Below, one piece after another: positions 29,391-39,080 of a DNA stretch of 64,000 nucleotides (within the stretch, counting starts at the first letter, position 1; each line of letters starts with the position of its first letter). The notes below the pieces were generated by a model that made no database searches, had not been told where the DNA came from, and was given only the letters and a program-made list of their open reading frames with translations. The stretch spans positions 1 through 64,000 of the forward strand of contig JARLJI010000026.1 in NCBI GenBank assembly GCA_031291295.1, given 5' to 3'. Position numbers and translations under genes: made by a program. Origin of the DNA: Rhodoferax sp. Its GTDB lineage: Bacteria > Pseudomonadota > Gammaproteobacteria > Burkholderiales > Burkholderiaceae_C.

Positions 29391-31025
29391 TCAGGGCTGG
29401 CGCAGCTTGAAGCGCTGCAGCTTGCCGGTTTCGGTGCGCGGCAGGCTGGGCACGAACTCGATCTCGCGCGGGTATTTGTACGGCGCAATCTCGGCCTTGA
29501 CATGGTCCTGCAGCGCCTTGACCAGGGCGTCATTGCCCACCTGGCCGGGCTTGAGCACACAAAAGGCCTTGACCCGCATGCCGCGTTCCGCGTCAAGCTT
29601 GCCGATCACCGCGCATTCGGCCACCGCGGGATGCTTGAGCAGCGCATCTTCCACCTCGGGGCCACCGACGTTGTAGCCCGCCGTGATGATCATGTCGTCG
29701 TCGCGCGACTGGTAGAAGAAGTAGCCATCCGCGTCCTGCATGAAGGCGTCGCCCGGGTAGTTCCAGCCGTCCCGGACGTAGTTGGCCTGGCGTGGGTCGC
29801 CCATGTATTTGCAGCCGGTCGGGCCCTTCACCGCGAGCTTGCCAATGGTGCCGCGCGGCACTTCCCGGCCGTTGTCGTCCACCACCTTCGCGGTGTAGCC
29901 CGGCACCACCTTGCCGATGGCGCCGCGCCGCACCTCGGCCCCGGCGCTGGAGATGAAGATATGAAACATCTCGGTGGCGCCAATGCCGTCCAGCATCTCG
30001 ATGCCGGTGGCGTCCTTCCAGAGCTGGCGCGTCGCGTCCGGCAGCGCTTCGCCGGCGCTCGCGCAGGTGTGCAGCCTGGGCAGGCCGTGCTGCTTGGCAT
30101 AGGGCGCCATCTGCCGGTAAAACGTCGGCGCGGTGTAGCAGATGGTGGCGCCCACTTCGTTGATGAGCTTGACCATGCCTTCGGGCGTGTAGGCAATATC
30201 CGGGAAATACACGGAGGCGCCAGCCCACATCGGAAACACCAGCAGCCCGCCGAGACCGAACGTGAAGGCCAGTGGCGGTGAGCCCACCACGATGTCGCTG
30301 GGGCTGGCCTTGAGCACATGGCGCGGCCACGCCTCGCAGGCCGCCAGCACATCGCGATGCGTGTGCACGGCGGCTTTAGGTTTCCCTGTGGTGCCGGAGG
30401 TGAAGGCCAGGATGGCAATGTCGTCGGCGGCCGTGGGGCAGGGCGCGAAATGACCGGGCTTGGCGGCGCACAGTGCGCCCAGGTCCTGCGGATCGCCGGG
30501 CGCATTGAACTTCACAATGCTGCGCAGCACCGGGGCCGCACGCTGGGCCTGTTCGAGTTCGTCCAGCAGTTTGGCGTCGCACAGCGCCACGCTGGGCTGC
30601 GCCTTGTCGATGATGTCGCCGAGTTCGCGCGCGCGCAGCAGCGGCATGGTCGCCACCGCGATCAGCCCGGCCTTGACCACGGCGAGCCACGCCAGCGCCA
30701 TGCCGATAGAGTTGCCGCCGCGCAGCAGGACGCGGTTGCCCGGAATCAGGCCGAGGTCCTCGGTCAGGACACGGGCAATGCGGTCCACGCGGTCGCGCAC
30801 CTCGGCGTAGCTGAGCGTGATGTGGGGCGAGCGCAGCAGGGGTCGGTGCGCCCAGCTTTTGCCGGCCGCCTTGTCGAGCAGCTCTTCCACCAGGTTGAGC
30901 TGGTCGGGCAGTTGCAGTTCGGGCAGGTCGTAGCGCAGCTCGGGCCACTGCGCCAGCGGCGGCAGCTGGTCGTGCACGAAGCGGTCCGGTTGAGCGCTGA
31001 CACTTTGCGTCAGGTGAACAGACAT
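29391..31025 (-). CDS. abmG: aryl-CoA ligase, 2-aminobenzoate-CoA ligase type
   Basis: 544 residues, AMP-forming ligase. The P-loop-like core is LAFTSGTTGKPKAAVHTHRD, the later adenylate motif is DGIGATEMFHIF, the hinge is YQSRDDDMIITAGYNVGGPEVE, and the C-terminal catalytic lysine lies in RTETGKLQRFKLRQP. It resembles benzoate/2-aminobenzoate-CoA ligases in length and motifs. The start is 3 bp after the acyl-CoA dehydrogenase stop. With the ACMR enzyme upstream, it should make 2-aminobenzoyl-CoA (or salicylyl-CoA), starting the pathway. Confidence 0.82.
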   Translation of the reverse strand: MSVHLTQSVSAQPDRFVHDQLPPLAQWPELRYDLPELQLPDQLNLVEELLDKAAGKSWAHRPLLRSPHITLSYAEVRDRVDRIARVLTEDLGLIPGNRVLLRGGNSIGMALAWLAVVKAGLIAVATMPLLRARELGDIIDKAQPSVALCDAKLLDELEQAQRAAPVLRSIVKFNAPGDPQDLGALCAAKPGHFAPCPTAADDIAILAFTSGTTGKPKAAVHTHRDVLAACEAWPRHVLKASPSDIVVGSPPLAFTFGLGGLLVFPMWAGASVYFPDIAYTPEGMVKLINEVGATICYTAPTFYRQMAPYAKQHGLPRLHTCASAGEALPDATRQLWKDATGIEMLDGIGATEMFHIFISSAGAEVRRGAIGKVVPGYTAKVVDDNGREVPRGTIGKLAVKGPTGCKYMGDPRQANYVRDGWNYPGDAFMQDADGYFFYQSRDDDMIITAGYNVGGPEVEDALLKHPAVAECAVIGKLDAERGMRVKAFCVLKPGQVGNDALVKALQDHVKAEIAPYKYPREIEFVPSLPRTETGKLQRFKLRQP

Positions 31026-31028
31026 GAT

Positions 31029-32219
31029 TTACCCCTGTAGAACAGATTTTCCGATGATCAGTTGCTGCACCTCGGTCGCGCCTTCGTAGATGCGCAGCGA
31101 GCGGATGTCGCGGTACAGGCTCTCCACCTTCACGCCCACCTTCACGCCCAGGCCGCCGTGCAGCTGCAGCGCCATGTCGATCACGCGCTGGGCGTTTTCG
31201 GTCGCCGTCATCTTGGCCATGGCGGCTTCCATCGTGACGCGCACGCCGCCATGCTTTTCGCCCTCGTCGCGCAGCCAGGCGGCGCGGTAGGTCAACAGCG
31301 CAGCCGCATCGACCAGCGCCGCCATCTCGCCGAGCCTGGCCTGCGTGAGCTGGAAGTCGGCCAGCGTCTGGCCGAACATCCGGCGTTGTTTTGCGTGCGA
31401 CACGGCCTCGACCAGCGCGCGCCGCGCCATGCCCAGCGCGGCGCCCGCCACGGACGCGCGGAAGATGTCCAGCGTCTGCATCGCCAGCTTGAAGCCGCCA
31501 TTCAGCGCGCCCAACTGCGCGCTGGCAGGAACCGTGCACTGGTCGAACTTGAGCGTGGCCAGCGGATGCGGCGCCATCACCTCGATGTGCTCCGACGTGT
31601 CCAGCCCCGGGGTGGCGGCATCGATGATGAAGGCGGTGATGCCGCGCGTGGCGGCCGCCACATCGGTCTTGGCGAAGACGCAGTAGAAGTCGGCGATGCC
31701 GCCGTTGCTGATCCAGGTCTTGGTGCCGTTCAGGGTATAGGCATCAAATGCGCCTCCAGCCATTGCTGTGGCTGCGCCAATAGCTTCTGTTTTCATAGCG
31801 CCCGCGTCCGAGCCCGCATCGGGCTCGCTCAGCGCAAACGCGGCGATCTTGGCGCCTTGGGCCACCGCGGGCAGATAGGCCGCCTGCTGCGCGGGCGTGC
31901 CCGCCAGCGTGATGGCGCCGCTGCCCAGGCCCTGCATGGCAAAGGCAAAGTCGGCCAGCGGCGAATGGAACGCCAGGGTTTCGCGCAGGATCACCAGTGC
32001 GCGAGAGTCGAGCCGCTCCAGCGCGCCGCCGTGCTGCGCCGGCACGCAGTAGCGCAGCCAGTCGTGCGCGCCGAGCAGGGCAACCCATTCCTTGCAGGCG
32101 CGCCGGTCGTCCGACTCGTCAACGCTCTGCTGTGGCGCCCAGTCGGCCAGGCGTTCACCCAGCGCGCGGTGCGCTTCGTCAAAAAACGGCAGCGCCAGGT
32201 GCTGTGTGGGCGAGCGCAT
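31029..32219 (-). CDS. acyl-CoA dehydrogenase
   Basis: 396 residues, FAD-dependent, with signatures [33 protein letters not shown] and the C-terminal [19 protein letters not shown]...RIYEGATEV region. The ATG at 32219 has GGAGG 9 nt upstream and begins 1 bp after the hydratase stop. It probably acts on a ring-derived CoA thioester in the beta-oxidation-like part of the pathway. Between GAMKTEAIG and [10 protein letters not shown] there are about 10 extra residues from an AT-rich, repeat-like stretch (31736-31800). Confidence 0.9.
   Translation of the reverse strand: MRSPTQHLALPFFDEAHRALGERLADWAPQQSVDESDDRRACKEWVALLGAHDWLRYCVPAQHGGALERLDSRALVILRETLAFHSPLADFAFAMQGLGSGAITLAGTPAQQAAYLPAVAQGAKIAAFALSEPDAGSDAGAMKTEAIGAATAMAGGAFDAYTLNGTKTWISNGGIADFYCVFAKTDVAAATRGITAFIIDAATPGLDTSEHIEVMAPHPLATLKFDQCTVPASAQLGALNGGFKLAMQTLDIFRASVAGAALGMARRALVEAVSHAKQRRMFGQTLADFQLTQARLGEMAALVDAAALLTYRAAWLRDEGEKHGGVRVTMEAAMAKMTATENAQRVIDMALQLHGGLGVKVGVKVESLYRDIRSLRIYEGATEVQQLIIGKSVLQG
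31736..31800 (-). repeat. GCTAT-type repeat inside the acyl-CoA dehydrogenase gene
   Basis: On the minus strand GCTATGAAAACAGAAGCTAT begins a locally AT-rich stretch rich in GCTAT/GGCGC words, unlike the surrounding GC-rich codons. It sits where other acyl-CoA dehydrogenases have a shorter loop. Confidence 0.4.
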
Positions 32220-32220
32220 C

Positions 32221-33075
32221 TCAGTCGCCTCCAAACACGGGTTTTTGCTTGGCTGCAAACGCCTCGTAGGCGCGCCGGAAGTCGTGCGTCTGCATGCAGA
32301 TCGCCTGGGCCTGAGCCTCGGCCTCGATCGCCTGCTCGATCGTCATGGCCCATTCCTGCTGCAGCATGGTCTTGGTCATGCCATGCGCAAAGGTCGGCCC
32401 CTGAGCCAACTCCACGGCCATGGCCTGCGCCTGGGACAGCAGGTCTGCGGAGGTGTGCAGCGCATTGAAGAAGCCCCAGGCCAGTCCTTCGGTGGCCGTC
32501 ATGGCGCGGCCCGTGAACAGCAGTTCGCTGGCGCGGCCCTGGCCGATCACGCGCGGCAGCAGGGCGCAGGCGCCCATGTCGGCACCGGCCAGGCCGACCC
32601 GCGTGAACAGGAAGGCAGTTTTGGCCTGCGCCGTGCCGTAGCGCAGGTCGCAGGCCAGCGCCATCATGGCGCCCGCGCCGGCGCAGATGCCGTCGATCGC
32701 GCCGATCACCGGCTGCGGGCAATTGCGCATGGTCTTGACCAGGTCGCCCGTCATGCGCGTGAACTCCAGCAGCTCGGGCATGCTCATTTGGGTGAGTGGA
32801 CCGATGATCTCGTGCACGTCGCCGCCCGAGCAGAAATTGCCGCCCGCGCCGGTGACGACGATGGCCTTGACGTCGGTCGCGGATTTGAGCGCATGGAACA
32901 GGTCGCGCAGCTCCGCGTAGGAGTCAAACGTCAGCGGATTCTTGCGCTCGGGCCGGTTCAGCGTGAGCGTGCCGACGCCGGCGTCGAACTGCCAGGCAAA
33001 GTGCCGGGCCGCGTAGTGGGCCAGCGGGTTGAACTGGGCGCGCATGGGATTTCCCGCGCCAATGTAGTGCTTCAT
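32221..33075 (-). CDS. enoyl-CoA hydratase/isomerase family protein
   Basis: 284 residues of the crotonase fold. The oxyanion-hole regions are visible as [13 protein letters not shown] and [21 protein letters not shown]. The ATG at 33075 overlaps the marR stop (ATGA) and has GGAG 5 nt upstream. It belongs to the aromatic-CoA operon and should hydrate or rearrange the ring-opened or ring-reduced CoA ester. The exact reaction cannot be assigned. Confidence 0.88.
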   Translation of the reverse strand: MKHYIGAGNPMRAQFNPLAHYAARHFAWQFDAGVGTLTLNRPERKNPLTFDSYAELRDLFHALKSATDVKAIVVTGAGGNFCSGGDVHEIIGPLTQMSMPELLEFTRMTGDLVKTMRNCPQPVIGAIDGICAGAGAMMALACDLRYGTAQAKTAFLFTRVGLAGADMGACALLPRVIGQGRASELLFTGRAMTATEGLAWGFFNALHTSADLLSQAQAMAVELAQGPTFAHGMTKTMLQQEWAMTIEQAIEAEAQAQAICMQTHDFRRAYEAFAAKQKPVFGGD

Positions 33076-33548
33076 GTAATCTCCAGAAAATCGGTACTGA
33101 CGTGGTCCTTGACCTTGCCCAGCAGCTTGTGCAGCGTGGCGATCTCTTTGGCGCCGAGGCCCGCGAAAGCGTCCACGATCCAGCCCTCGTGCCGCTGCGC
33201 CATCTCGTGGAACTGCTTGCGGCCCTTGGGCGTCATGCGCACCAGGAAGGCGCGGCGGTCGCCGGCCACCTCGAGCCGCTCCACCAAGCCCTCGGCCACC
33301 AGCTGGTCGGTGATGCCGGTGACGTTGCCGCCCGTGACCATCATGCGGCGCGACAGCTCGTTCATCTTCATGCCGCCCTCCGTGCGCTCCAGCTGGGCCA
33401 TCAGGTCGAAGCGGGGCAGGGTGGTGTCGAACTGCTCGCGCAAGCCGCTGCGCACCTGCTTTTCGATCAGCTGGGTGCAGGTCAACAGGCGCAGCCACAG
33501 GCGCAGCGCTTCGGGGTGTTCACTGTGGGCGCGTGCTTCGAGGTCCAT
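33072..33548 (-). CDS. MarR-family transcriptional repressor of the aromatic-CoA operon
   Basis: 158 residues with a winged helix-turn-helix ([20 protein letters not shown], then [19 protein letters not shown] as the wing). It lies inside the operon it probably controls, second after the ACMR gene, and overlaps the hydratase by 4 bp. MarR proteins of this type release DNA on binding aryl-CoA or aryl acids. A perfect 12-bp palindrome at 35957 in the operon promoter is the likely operator. Confidence 0.88.
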   Translation of the reverse strand: MDLEARAHSEHPEALRLWLRLLTCTQLIEKQVRSGLREQFDTTLPRFDLMAQLERTEGGMKMNELSRRMMVTGGNVTGITDQLVAEGLVERLEVAGDRRAFLVRMTPKGRKQFHEMAQRHEGWIVDAFAGLGAKEIATLHKLLGKVKDHVSTDFLEIT

Positions 33549-33565
33549 GATTCAGTCTTTCATTT

Positions 33566-33582
33566 GCTATTGATTTAATAGC
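33566..33582. repeat. short hairpin repeat between the ACMR gene and marR
   Basis: GCTATT-GATTT-AATAGC, a perfect 6-bp stem in the 40-bp gap; a short member of the GCTAT-type words seen elsewhere in the window. It could stabilise the upstream mRNA. Confidence 0.45.
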
Positions 33583-33588
33583 TACAAG

Positions 33589-35946
33589 TCAATGCACATC
33601 AATGGCCGCAGCCTGTTTTTGCTTGAGAACTTCGCGGTACAACTGATCGCGCCCGCTCAGGTACTGCTTGGGCCAGTCGACCGCGCGGCTTTGCAGCCTG
33701 GCGGCCTCATGCAGCGTCCAGGCCGGGTCTGCCAGGTGCGGGCGCGCAATCGCGCACAGGTCGGCGCGGCCGGCCGCGATGATGCTGTTGGCGTGGTCGG
33801 CCTCGGTGATGGCGCCGACCGCGATGGTCTGGATGCCCACTTCGTTGCGGATGCGATCGGCAAACGGGGTCTGGTACATGCGCCCGTACACCGGTTTGGC
33901 CGCGCGCGTGGTCTGGCCCGAGGACACGTCGATGAAGTCGCAGCCCCCCGCCTTGAACAGGCGCGCGATCTGCACCGCGTCATCGGCCGTGATGCCGCCC
34001 GGCACCCAGTCGTGCGCCGAGATGCGCACGCTCATGGGCAGGTGCGCAGGCCAGACCTCGCGCATGGTGCGGAATACTTCGAGCGGGTAGCGGCAGCGAT
34101 TCTCCAGGCTGCCGCCGTACTCGTCGGTGCGCAGATTCGTCAGCGGCGTGATGAAGCACGAGAGCAAATAGCCGTGCGCGCAGTGCAGCTCCAGCCAGTC
34201 GAAGCCGGCCGCGGCCGCGCGCCGCGTGCTGTCGACAAACTGCCGGGTGAGCAGGTCCATGTCGGCGCGCGTCATGGCGTGCGGCGTCTGGTTCTGCGCG
34301 CCGTAGGGCACGGCGCTGGCGCCCAGCAGCGGCCAGTTCGGCGCTGCATCAGGGCGCCCTCCAGGCGCGGCCAGTGGCTCGTCGGTGGTCTCCCAGCCCA
34401 GCTGCGTGGAGCCCTTGGGCCCGCTGTGGCCGAGCTGCATGCCGATTTTGGCGCTACTCTGGCCGTGCACGAAATCGACAATGCGCTTGAACGCGGCTTG
34501 CTGCGCATCGTTCCACAGGCCGGTGCAGCCGGGCGTGATGCGGCCCTCGGGCGTCGGGCTGGTCATCTCGACAAACACCAGCGCGGCGCCGCCCAGCGCG
34601 CGCGCGCCCAGGTGCACGAGGTGGAAGTCCTGCGGCACGCCGTCCACTGCGCTGTACATGGCCATGGGCGAGCACACAACGCGGTTTTTCAGTTCCAGTT
34701 CGCGCACCTTGAGCGGCAGCAACATCGGTGGTACCGGCTTGTTGCCCGACAGCCAGGCCTCATAGCCTTCGAGCCATTTCGCATCGCGCAGGCGCAGGTT
34801 CTCGTGGCTGATGCGCTGCGAGCGCGTGAGCAGCGAGTACGCGAACTGCTCCACCTCCATGCCGGTGTAGCGGTTCACGTTCTCGAACCACTCGGTCGAG
34901 TTGCGCGCGGCGTTCTGGATCTTGAGCACCTCGACGCTGCGGCGCGCCTCGTAGCCTTGCAGCACCGCTGCCAGATCCTGGTGGGTGGAGAACGCGCCGG
35001 CGTGCGTGCTGAACTCGCGCGCCAGGTCGATCGCGTCCTCCAGCGCGAGCTTGGTGCCGCTGCCGATCGAGAAATGCGCGGTGTGCGCGGCGTCGCCCAT
35101 CAGCACCACCGGCACCGGCGCGCCGCCCTCCGGCGCTTGTACCCAGTGCACCCAGTGCTCGCACACCACGCGCGGAAAACGGATCCAGATGGCCGAGCCG
35201 CGCAGGTGCGTGGCGTTGCTGATCAGCGCGTGGCCGTCCAGGTATTTGGCGAACAGCCGCTGGCAGAACGCAATCGCCTCTTCCTGCGGCATGGTGTCCA
35301 GCCCGTGCGCCTTCCAGACCGCCTCGGGCGTTTCCACGATGAAGGTGGAGGTGCTGTCGTCGAACTTGTAGGCGTGGGCCTGGAACCAGCCGTGCTCGGT
35401 CTGCTCGAAGGCGAAGGTGAAGGCGTCGAAGGTCTTTTTCGTGCCGAGCCAGACAAAGCGGCACTGGCGCGTGTCGATGTCGGGCTGGTAGGTGTCGGCG
35501 TAGCGCGTGCGGATGCGGCTGTTCAGGCCGTCGCTGGCAATCACCAGGTCGGCCTGGTATTGCCGTGCCAGCGCCTGGTCGTCGGTGACGTCGGTTTCGA
35601 ACACCAGCTCCACGCCCAGTGCCAGGCAGCGCTCCTGCAGCATGTTGAGCAGCCGCTTGCGCCCGATGCCGCAAAAGCCGTGGCCGCCCGAGCGCACGCT
35701 GCGGCCCTTGAAAAACACCTCGATGTCGTCCCAGTGGTTGAAGGCGTCGCCGATCAGCTGGGCCGAGACCGCGTCGGCCGCCTGCAGGTTGCCCAGGGTC
35801 TGGTCGGACAGCACCACGCCCCAGCCGAAGGTGTCGAACGGGCGGTTGCGTTCCACCACGGTGATGCGGTGCTGCGGGTCTTGCTGCTTCATGAGCAGTG
35901 CGAAATAAAGGCCGGACGGGCCGCCGCCGATGCAAAGGATGTTCAT
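33589..35946 (-). CDS. abmA: 2-aminobenzoyl-CoA monooxygenase/reductase (fused FAD hydroxylase and OYE-type reductase)
   Basis: 785 residues in two parts. Residues 1 to about 395 are an FAD-dependent aromatic hydroxylase ([37 protein letters not shown]). From about 400 to the end is an old-yellow-enzyme/NADH:flavin oxidoreductase domain ([43 protein letters not shown]). This fusion and length match the ACMR enzyme of Azoarcus evansii, which hydroxylates and reduces 2-aminobenzoyl-CoA. Databases also label such fusions salicylyl-CoA 5-hydroxylase. The ATG at 35946 has no Shine-Dalgarno, and a promoter ends almost at the start codon, so the message may be leaderless. Confidence 0.85.
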   Translation of the reverse strand: MNILCIGGGPSGLYFALLMKQQDPQHRITVVERNRPFDTFGWGVVLSDQTLGNLQAADAVSAQLIGDAFNHWDDIEVFFKGRSVRSGGHGFCGIGRKRLLNMLQERCLALGVELVFETDVTDDQALARQYQADLVIASDGLNSRIRTRYADTYQPDIDTRQCRFVWLGTKKTFDAFTFAFEQTEHGWFQAHAYKFDDSTSTFIVETPEAVWKAHGLDTMPQEEAIAFCQRLFAKYLDGHALISNATHLRGSAIWIRFPRVVCEHWVHWVQAPEGGAPVPVVLMGDAAHTAHFSIGSGTKLALEDAIDLAREFSTHAGAFSTHQDLAAVLQGYEARRSVEVLKIQNAARNSTEWFENVNRYTGMEVEQFAYSLLTRSQRISHENLRLRDAKWLEGYEAWLSGNKPVPPMLLPLKVRELELKNRVVCSPMAMYSAVDGVPQDFHLVHLGARALGGAALVFVEMTSPTPEGRITPGCTGLWNDAQQAAFKRIVDFVHGQSSAKIGMQLGHSGPKGSTQLGWETTDEPLAAPGGRPDAAPNWPLLGASAVPYGAQNQTPHAMTRADMDLLTRQFVDSTRRAAAAGFDWLELHCAHGYLLSCFITPLTNLRTDEYGGSLENRCRYPLEVFRTMREVWPAHLPMSVRISAHDWVPGGITADDAVQIARLFKAGGCDFIDVSSGQTTRAAKPVYGRMYQTPFADRIRNEVGIQTIAVGAITEADHANSIIAAGRADLCAIARPHLADPAWTLHEAARLQSRAVDWPKQYLSGRDQLYREVLKQKQAAAIDVH

Positions 35947-35954
35947 GAGGAAAT

Positions 35955-35982
35955 AGTTTAAGCTTAAATTAAAAGAAGTCAA
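35955..35982 (-). promoter_or_regulatory. promoter and MarR-type operator of the aromatic-CoA operon
   Basis: On the minus strand TTGACT (35982-35977) and TAAACT (35960-35955) are 16 bp apart. The perfect palindrome TTTAAGCTTAAA (35957-35968) covers the spacer and -10. A repressor bound there would block RNA polymerase. Expected transcription start is about 35948, next to the ATG at 35946. Confidence 0.6.
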
Positions 35983-36062
35983 ATAGTTGATGACGAAAAT
36001 GTGACGAAATGTGAATATCCACGGTGGGTTGACGAGAATGTTTTTCCAGCCAAAATGAATGC

Positions 36063-37334
36063 ATGCATAGCTTGATTCACAAAATCGAATCCCGTCTGGC
36101 CGGCCTGCCCGTGCCGGTGGCGCTGCGTTTGCCTGGGGGACAGTTGCTGGGGTCCGCGCAGTCGCTGGTCACGCTGGCGTTCAACCGGTGGTCGACCGTG
36201 GCCACCTTTGCCACCGGGAAAATCGGTGCGCTGGCGGAAGGCTATGTCGAAAACAAGGTTCAGATCGAGGGCAACATGCGCGATCTGATGGCCGTCGCGG
36301 CGCGCCTGTTGCCGGGCAGCCCGGTGTCGAATGAGCCGCACTGGTCGAACGCGCTGTTGCGCCGGGCCCGTTCGCGCATGGCGCATTCACGCGAACGCGA
36401 CGCACGGCAGATCCAGTTTCACTACGATGTGAGTGACGACTTCTATGCCCTCTGGCTGGATCCTCTGCGCGTTTATTCCTGCGCCTATTTCCGCGACCCG
36501 GCCATGACGCTGGCGCAGGCCCAGGAGGCCAAGCTCGATCACATCTGCCGCAAGCTGATGCTCAAACCGGGCGACCGCTTCCTGGACATCGGTGCGGGCT
36601 GGGGCGGGCTGCTCATGTGGGCGGCCGAGCATTACGGCGTCGATGCGACAGGCATCACGCTGTCAAAAAACCAGCAGGCCCATGTGCAGCGCCTGATCGA
36701 GCAAAAGGGCTTGCAGGGCCGGGTGCGCATGGAATTGCGCGACTACCGCGAGCTCGACGAATCGCAGCCCTACGATCGCATCGCCTCGGTGGGCATGGTC
36801 GAGCATGTGGGCTACGCCAATTTGCCGGTCTATTTCGGCAAGATCCAGCGCCTGCTCAAGCCCGGTGGTCTGGCGTTGAACCATGGCATCACGGCGGGTG
36901 GCGTGGAGAACGACCGTCTCGGCGCCGGCATGGGGGATTTCATCGAGAAGTACATCTTCCCCGGTGGTGAGCTGGTGCATGTCAGCCACATGCTCAAGGT
37001 CGCCGCCCTGGAGGGGCTGGAGATGGTCGATACCGAGAATCTGCGGCCTCACTACGCGCGCACCCTGTGGGCCTGGTCCGACGCGCTGGAGCAGCATCTG
37101 GACGAGGCGCGCAAAGTGCTGCAGGCGACCAGTGCCGACGACGAGCAGGCCGAGCGCATTCTGCGGGCCTACCGGCTGTACCTGGCGGGCAGCGCCATGG
37201 GCTTCGAGCGCGGCTGGATTTCGCTGCACCAGATGCTGGTGGCACGCCCCACTGACAACGTTCAGTTCGGGGCCATGAAAGGAGCACAATCCGTCTTCCC
37301 GTTTAACCGTGACTACATCTACCGCCAGCCATGA
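36063..37334 (+). CDS. cfa: cyclopropane-fatty-acyl-phospholipid synthase
   Basis: 423 residues. A C-terminal methyltransferase domain carries the S-adenosylmethionine motif [20 protein letters not shown], with [18 protein letters not shown] before it and [24 protein letters not shown] after it. It adds a methylene bridge to membrane unsaturated fatty acids. It is transcribed away from the aromatic-CoA operon, and its stop overlaps the next gene (ATGA). Confidence 0.92.
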   Translation: MHSLIHKIESRLAGLPVPVALRLPGGQLLGSAQSLVTLAFNRWSTVATFATGKIGALAEGYVENKVQIEGNMRDLMAVAARLLPGSPVSNEPHWSNALLRRARSRMAHSRERDARQIQFHYDVSDDFYALWLDPLRVYSCAYFRDPAMTLAQAQEAKLDHICRKLMLKPGDRFLDIGAGWGGLLMWAAEHYGVDATGITLSKNQQAHVQRLIEQKGLQGRVRMELRDYRELDESQPYDRIASVGMVEHVGYANLPVYFGKIQRLLKPGGLALNHGITAGGVENDRLGAGMGDFIEKYIFPGGELVHVSHMLKVAALEGLEMVDTENLRPHYARTLWAWSDALEQHLDEARKVLQATSADDEQAERILRAYRLYLAGSAMGFERGWISLHQMLVARPTDNVQFGAMKGAQSVFPFNRDYIYRQP

Positions 37335-37654
37335 TTTACAAATTCAAATCCAGAGCCACCGGTGACCTGATCATGCTGGAGCCCGACGGCCGGCGCGTGC
37401 TCGAGATCATCGGCAAGACCCCGGGCCCGCAAGGCATCATCATGGTGGAGCAGATGCTGCCCGCCGTGGCGGCACTGAACGCGGCCATCGCCAAGGCCGA
37501 GGCCGACTTCAAGGCGGCGGCCGAGGCGGCCGGCGGAGTGGACAATGTGCCGACGCCTTATGACGCCGTCACGCTGCGCCAGCGCGCCGTACCCTTCATC
37601 GAGATGCTCAAGGAGTGCGCGAAGGCAGAGCGGGAGATCGTCTGGGGCGTGTAG
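37331..37654 (+). CDS. DUF1840 family protein
   Basis: 107 residues matching the beta-proteobacterial DUF1840 family ([20 protein letters not shown], then a VEQMLPAVAALNAAI helix and FIEMLKEC near the C-terminus). The function is unknown. Its start overlaps the stop of the cyclopropane synthase gene by 4 bp, so the two are translated from one message. Confidence 0.8.
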   Translation: MIYKFKSRATGDLIMLEPDGRRVLEIIGKTPGPQGIIMVEQMLPAVAALNAAIAKAEADFKAAAEAAGGVDNVPTPYDAVTLRQRAVPFIEMLKECAKAEREIVWGV

Positions 37655-37670
37655 ATCGTCCCGGACAAAG

Positions 37671-38924
37671 CTACTGATAGCTGCGCGCGTCTTCGATCAC
37701 CTTGCCGTCGTTCGGCAGGCTGCCGGGGTTGAGCAGTTGCACGTCGCCGCGCAGCTTGGTGATATCGCGGATCGCCTCGCCGATTCTGGCGGCCAGTTCC
37801 GGCGCGCTGGATGTGGTTTCCACCTGCAGCGTCATCAGGTCGTGGGCCATTTCGCCAGCCACCACCAGCCGCGCCTTCAGCACCTCGGGAAAGCGCCGGG
37901 CGATGTCCGCCACCTGCGCCGGGTGCACGAACATGCCGCGGACCTTGGTGGTCTGGTCGGCGCGGCCCATCCAGCCCTTGATGCGGGTATTCGTGCGGCC
38001 GGTCGGACACATGCCGGGCAGGATGGCGGAGAGGTCGCCGGTGCCGAAGCGGATCAGCGGGTAGTCCGGGTTCAAAGTCGTGACGACCAGCTCGCCGACC
38101 TCGCCCTCGGGCACCGGATCGCCCGTGCCGGGGCGCACGATCTCCACGATCACACCTTCATCGAGCACCAGTCCCTCGCGCGCTTCGGTCTCATACGCGA
38201 TCAGGCCCAGGTCGGCGCTCGCATAGCACTGGTAGCCCGCAATGCCGCGCTCGGCCAGCCAGTCGCGCAGGCTCGGCGGAAAGGCTTCGGCCGAGACCAG
38301 CGCCCTGGTGACGGTGGGAAGGGCCACGCCCATCTCGGCCGCCTTGTCCACAATGATCTTCAAAAAACTCGGTGTGCCGATGTAGCCCGCGGGCTTGAGC
38401 TCGGCCATGGCCTGTACCTGCTGCTCGGTCTGGCCGGTGCCGCCCGGAAACACGGTGCAGCCCAGCGCATGCGCGCCGCTCTCCATCATCGAGCCCGCCG
38501 GCACGAAGTGGTAGCTGAAACAGTTGTGAATCAGCTCGCCAGGGCGAAAGCCCGCTGCGAATAGCGCACGCGCCAGGCGCCAGTAATCGCGGCGCGTGCC
38601 TTCAGGCTCGTAAATGGGCCCGGGGCTGGCGAACACGCGCGGCATGGCGGCGCCATAGCCAATGGCGCTGAAGCCACCAAACACACTGCCCCCGGCGGCG
38701 CGCGCCGCCTGCTGGCGCTCCTGCAGGTCGGACTTGCGGATCACCGGTAGCTGGGCCAATGCAGCATGGCTGCTGATGTCTGCCGGGTTTACATCAGCCA
38801 GCAAAGCGGCAAACGCGGCCGACGACTTTTTTGCATGCGCAATCTGCCCAGGCAAAGCCACCAGCAATGCTGCATTGCGCTCTGCGGGCGCACGGGTTTC
38901 CAACGTATCAAAATATTTAGTCAC
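37671..38924 (-). CDS. phenylacetate-CoA ligase-like (PaaK family) acyl-CoA ligase
   Basis: 417 residues from a GTG start with AGGAG 9 nt upstream. The family layout is seen: RKSDLQERQQAARAAGG, YHFVPAGSMMESGAHALGCTV, a GTPSFLKII segment, YASADLGLIAYE as the adenylate motif, and GWMGRADQTTKVRGMFVHP near the C-terminus. It is the last gene of a minus-strand group with a branched-chain-type ABC transporter. It likely activates an imported aromatic or branched acid. The exact substrate is not evident. Confidence 0.82.
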   Translation of the reverse strand: MTKYFDTLETRAPAERNAALLVALPGQIAHAKKSSAAFAALLADVNPADISSHAALAQLPVIRKSDLQERQQAARAAGGSVFGGFSAIGYGAAMPRVFASPGPIYEPEGTRRDYWRLARALFAAGFRPGELIHNCFSYHFVPAGSMMESGAHALGCTVFPGGTGQTEQQVQAMAELKPAGYIGTPSFLKIIVDKAAEMGVALPTVTRALVSAEAFPPSLRDWLAERGIAGYQCYASADLGLIAYETEAREGLVLDEGVIVEIVRPGTGDPVPEGEVGELVVTTLNPDYPLIRFGTGDLSAILPGMCPTGRTNTRIKGWMGRADQTTKVRGMFVHPAQVADIARRFPEVLKARLVVAGEMAHDLMTLQVETTSSAPELAARIGEAIRDITKLRGDVQLLNPGSLPNDGKVIEDARSYQ

Positions 38925-38940
38925 GGCTTATATCTCCTCA

Positions 38941-39080
38941 ATCAATCCATGCTCGGGTGGCAAAGCGAAGCGAGCCACCCTTCCAGAAACACCGCGGAAC
39001 CGGCTTTGCCGGGCCGCTGGTGTTGCCCCCTGCAAGGGGGAAAGCGCTGCCACACGCAGTGGGCAAGCCGGGGGGTGTGC
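38941..39080. repeat. GC-rich dispersed repeat between the PaaK-like gene and livF
   Basis: Contains GGCTTTGCCGGGCCGC, a GCCCCCTGCAAGGGGG hairpin and an ACGCAGTGGGCAAGCC block. The same order of elements occurs at 13149-13254. GGGTGGCaaagcGAAGCGAGCCACCC at 38952-38977 adds a second dyad. Probably a Comamonadaceae-type intergenic repeat. Confidence 0.6.

Noticed and set aside
33592-35961. A 789-codon plus-strand open frame.
   Set aside because: Antisense shadow of the ACMR gene, caused by GC-rich third positions; its translation is arginine/alanine/valine/histidine-rich without any family motif.
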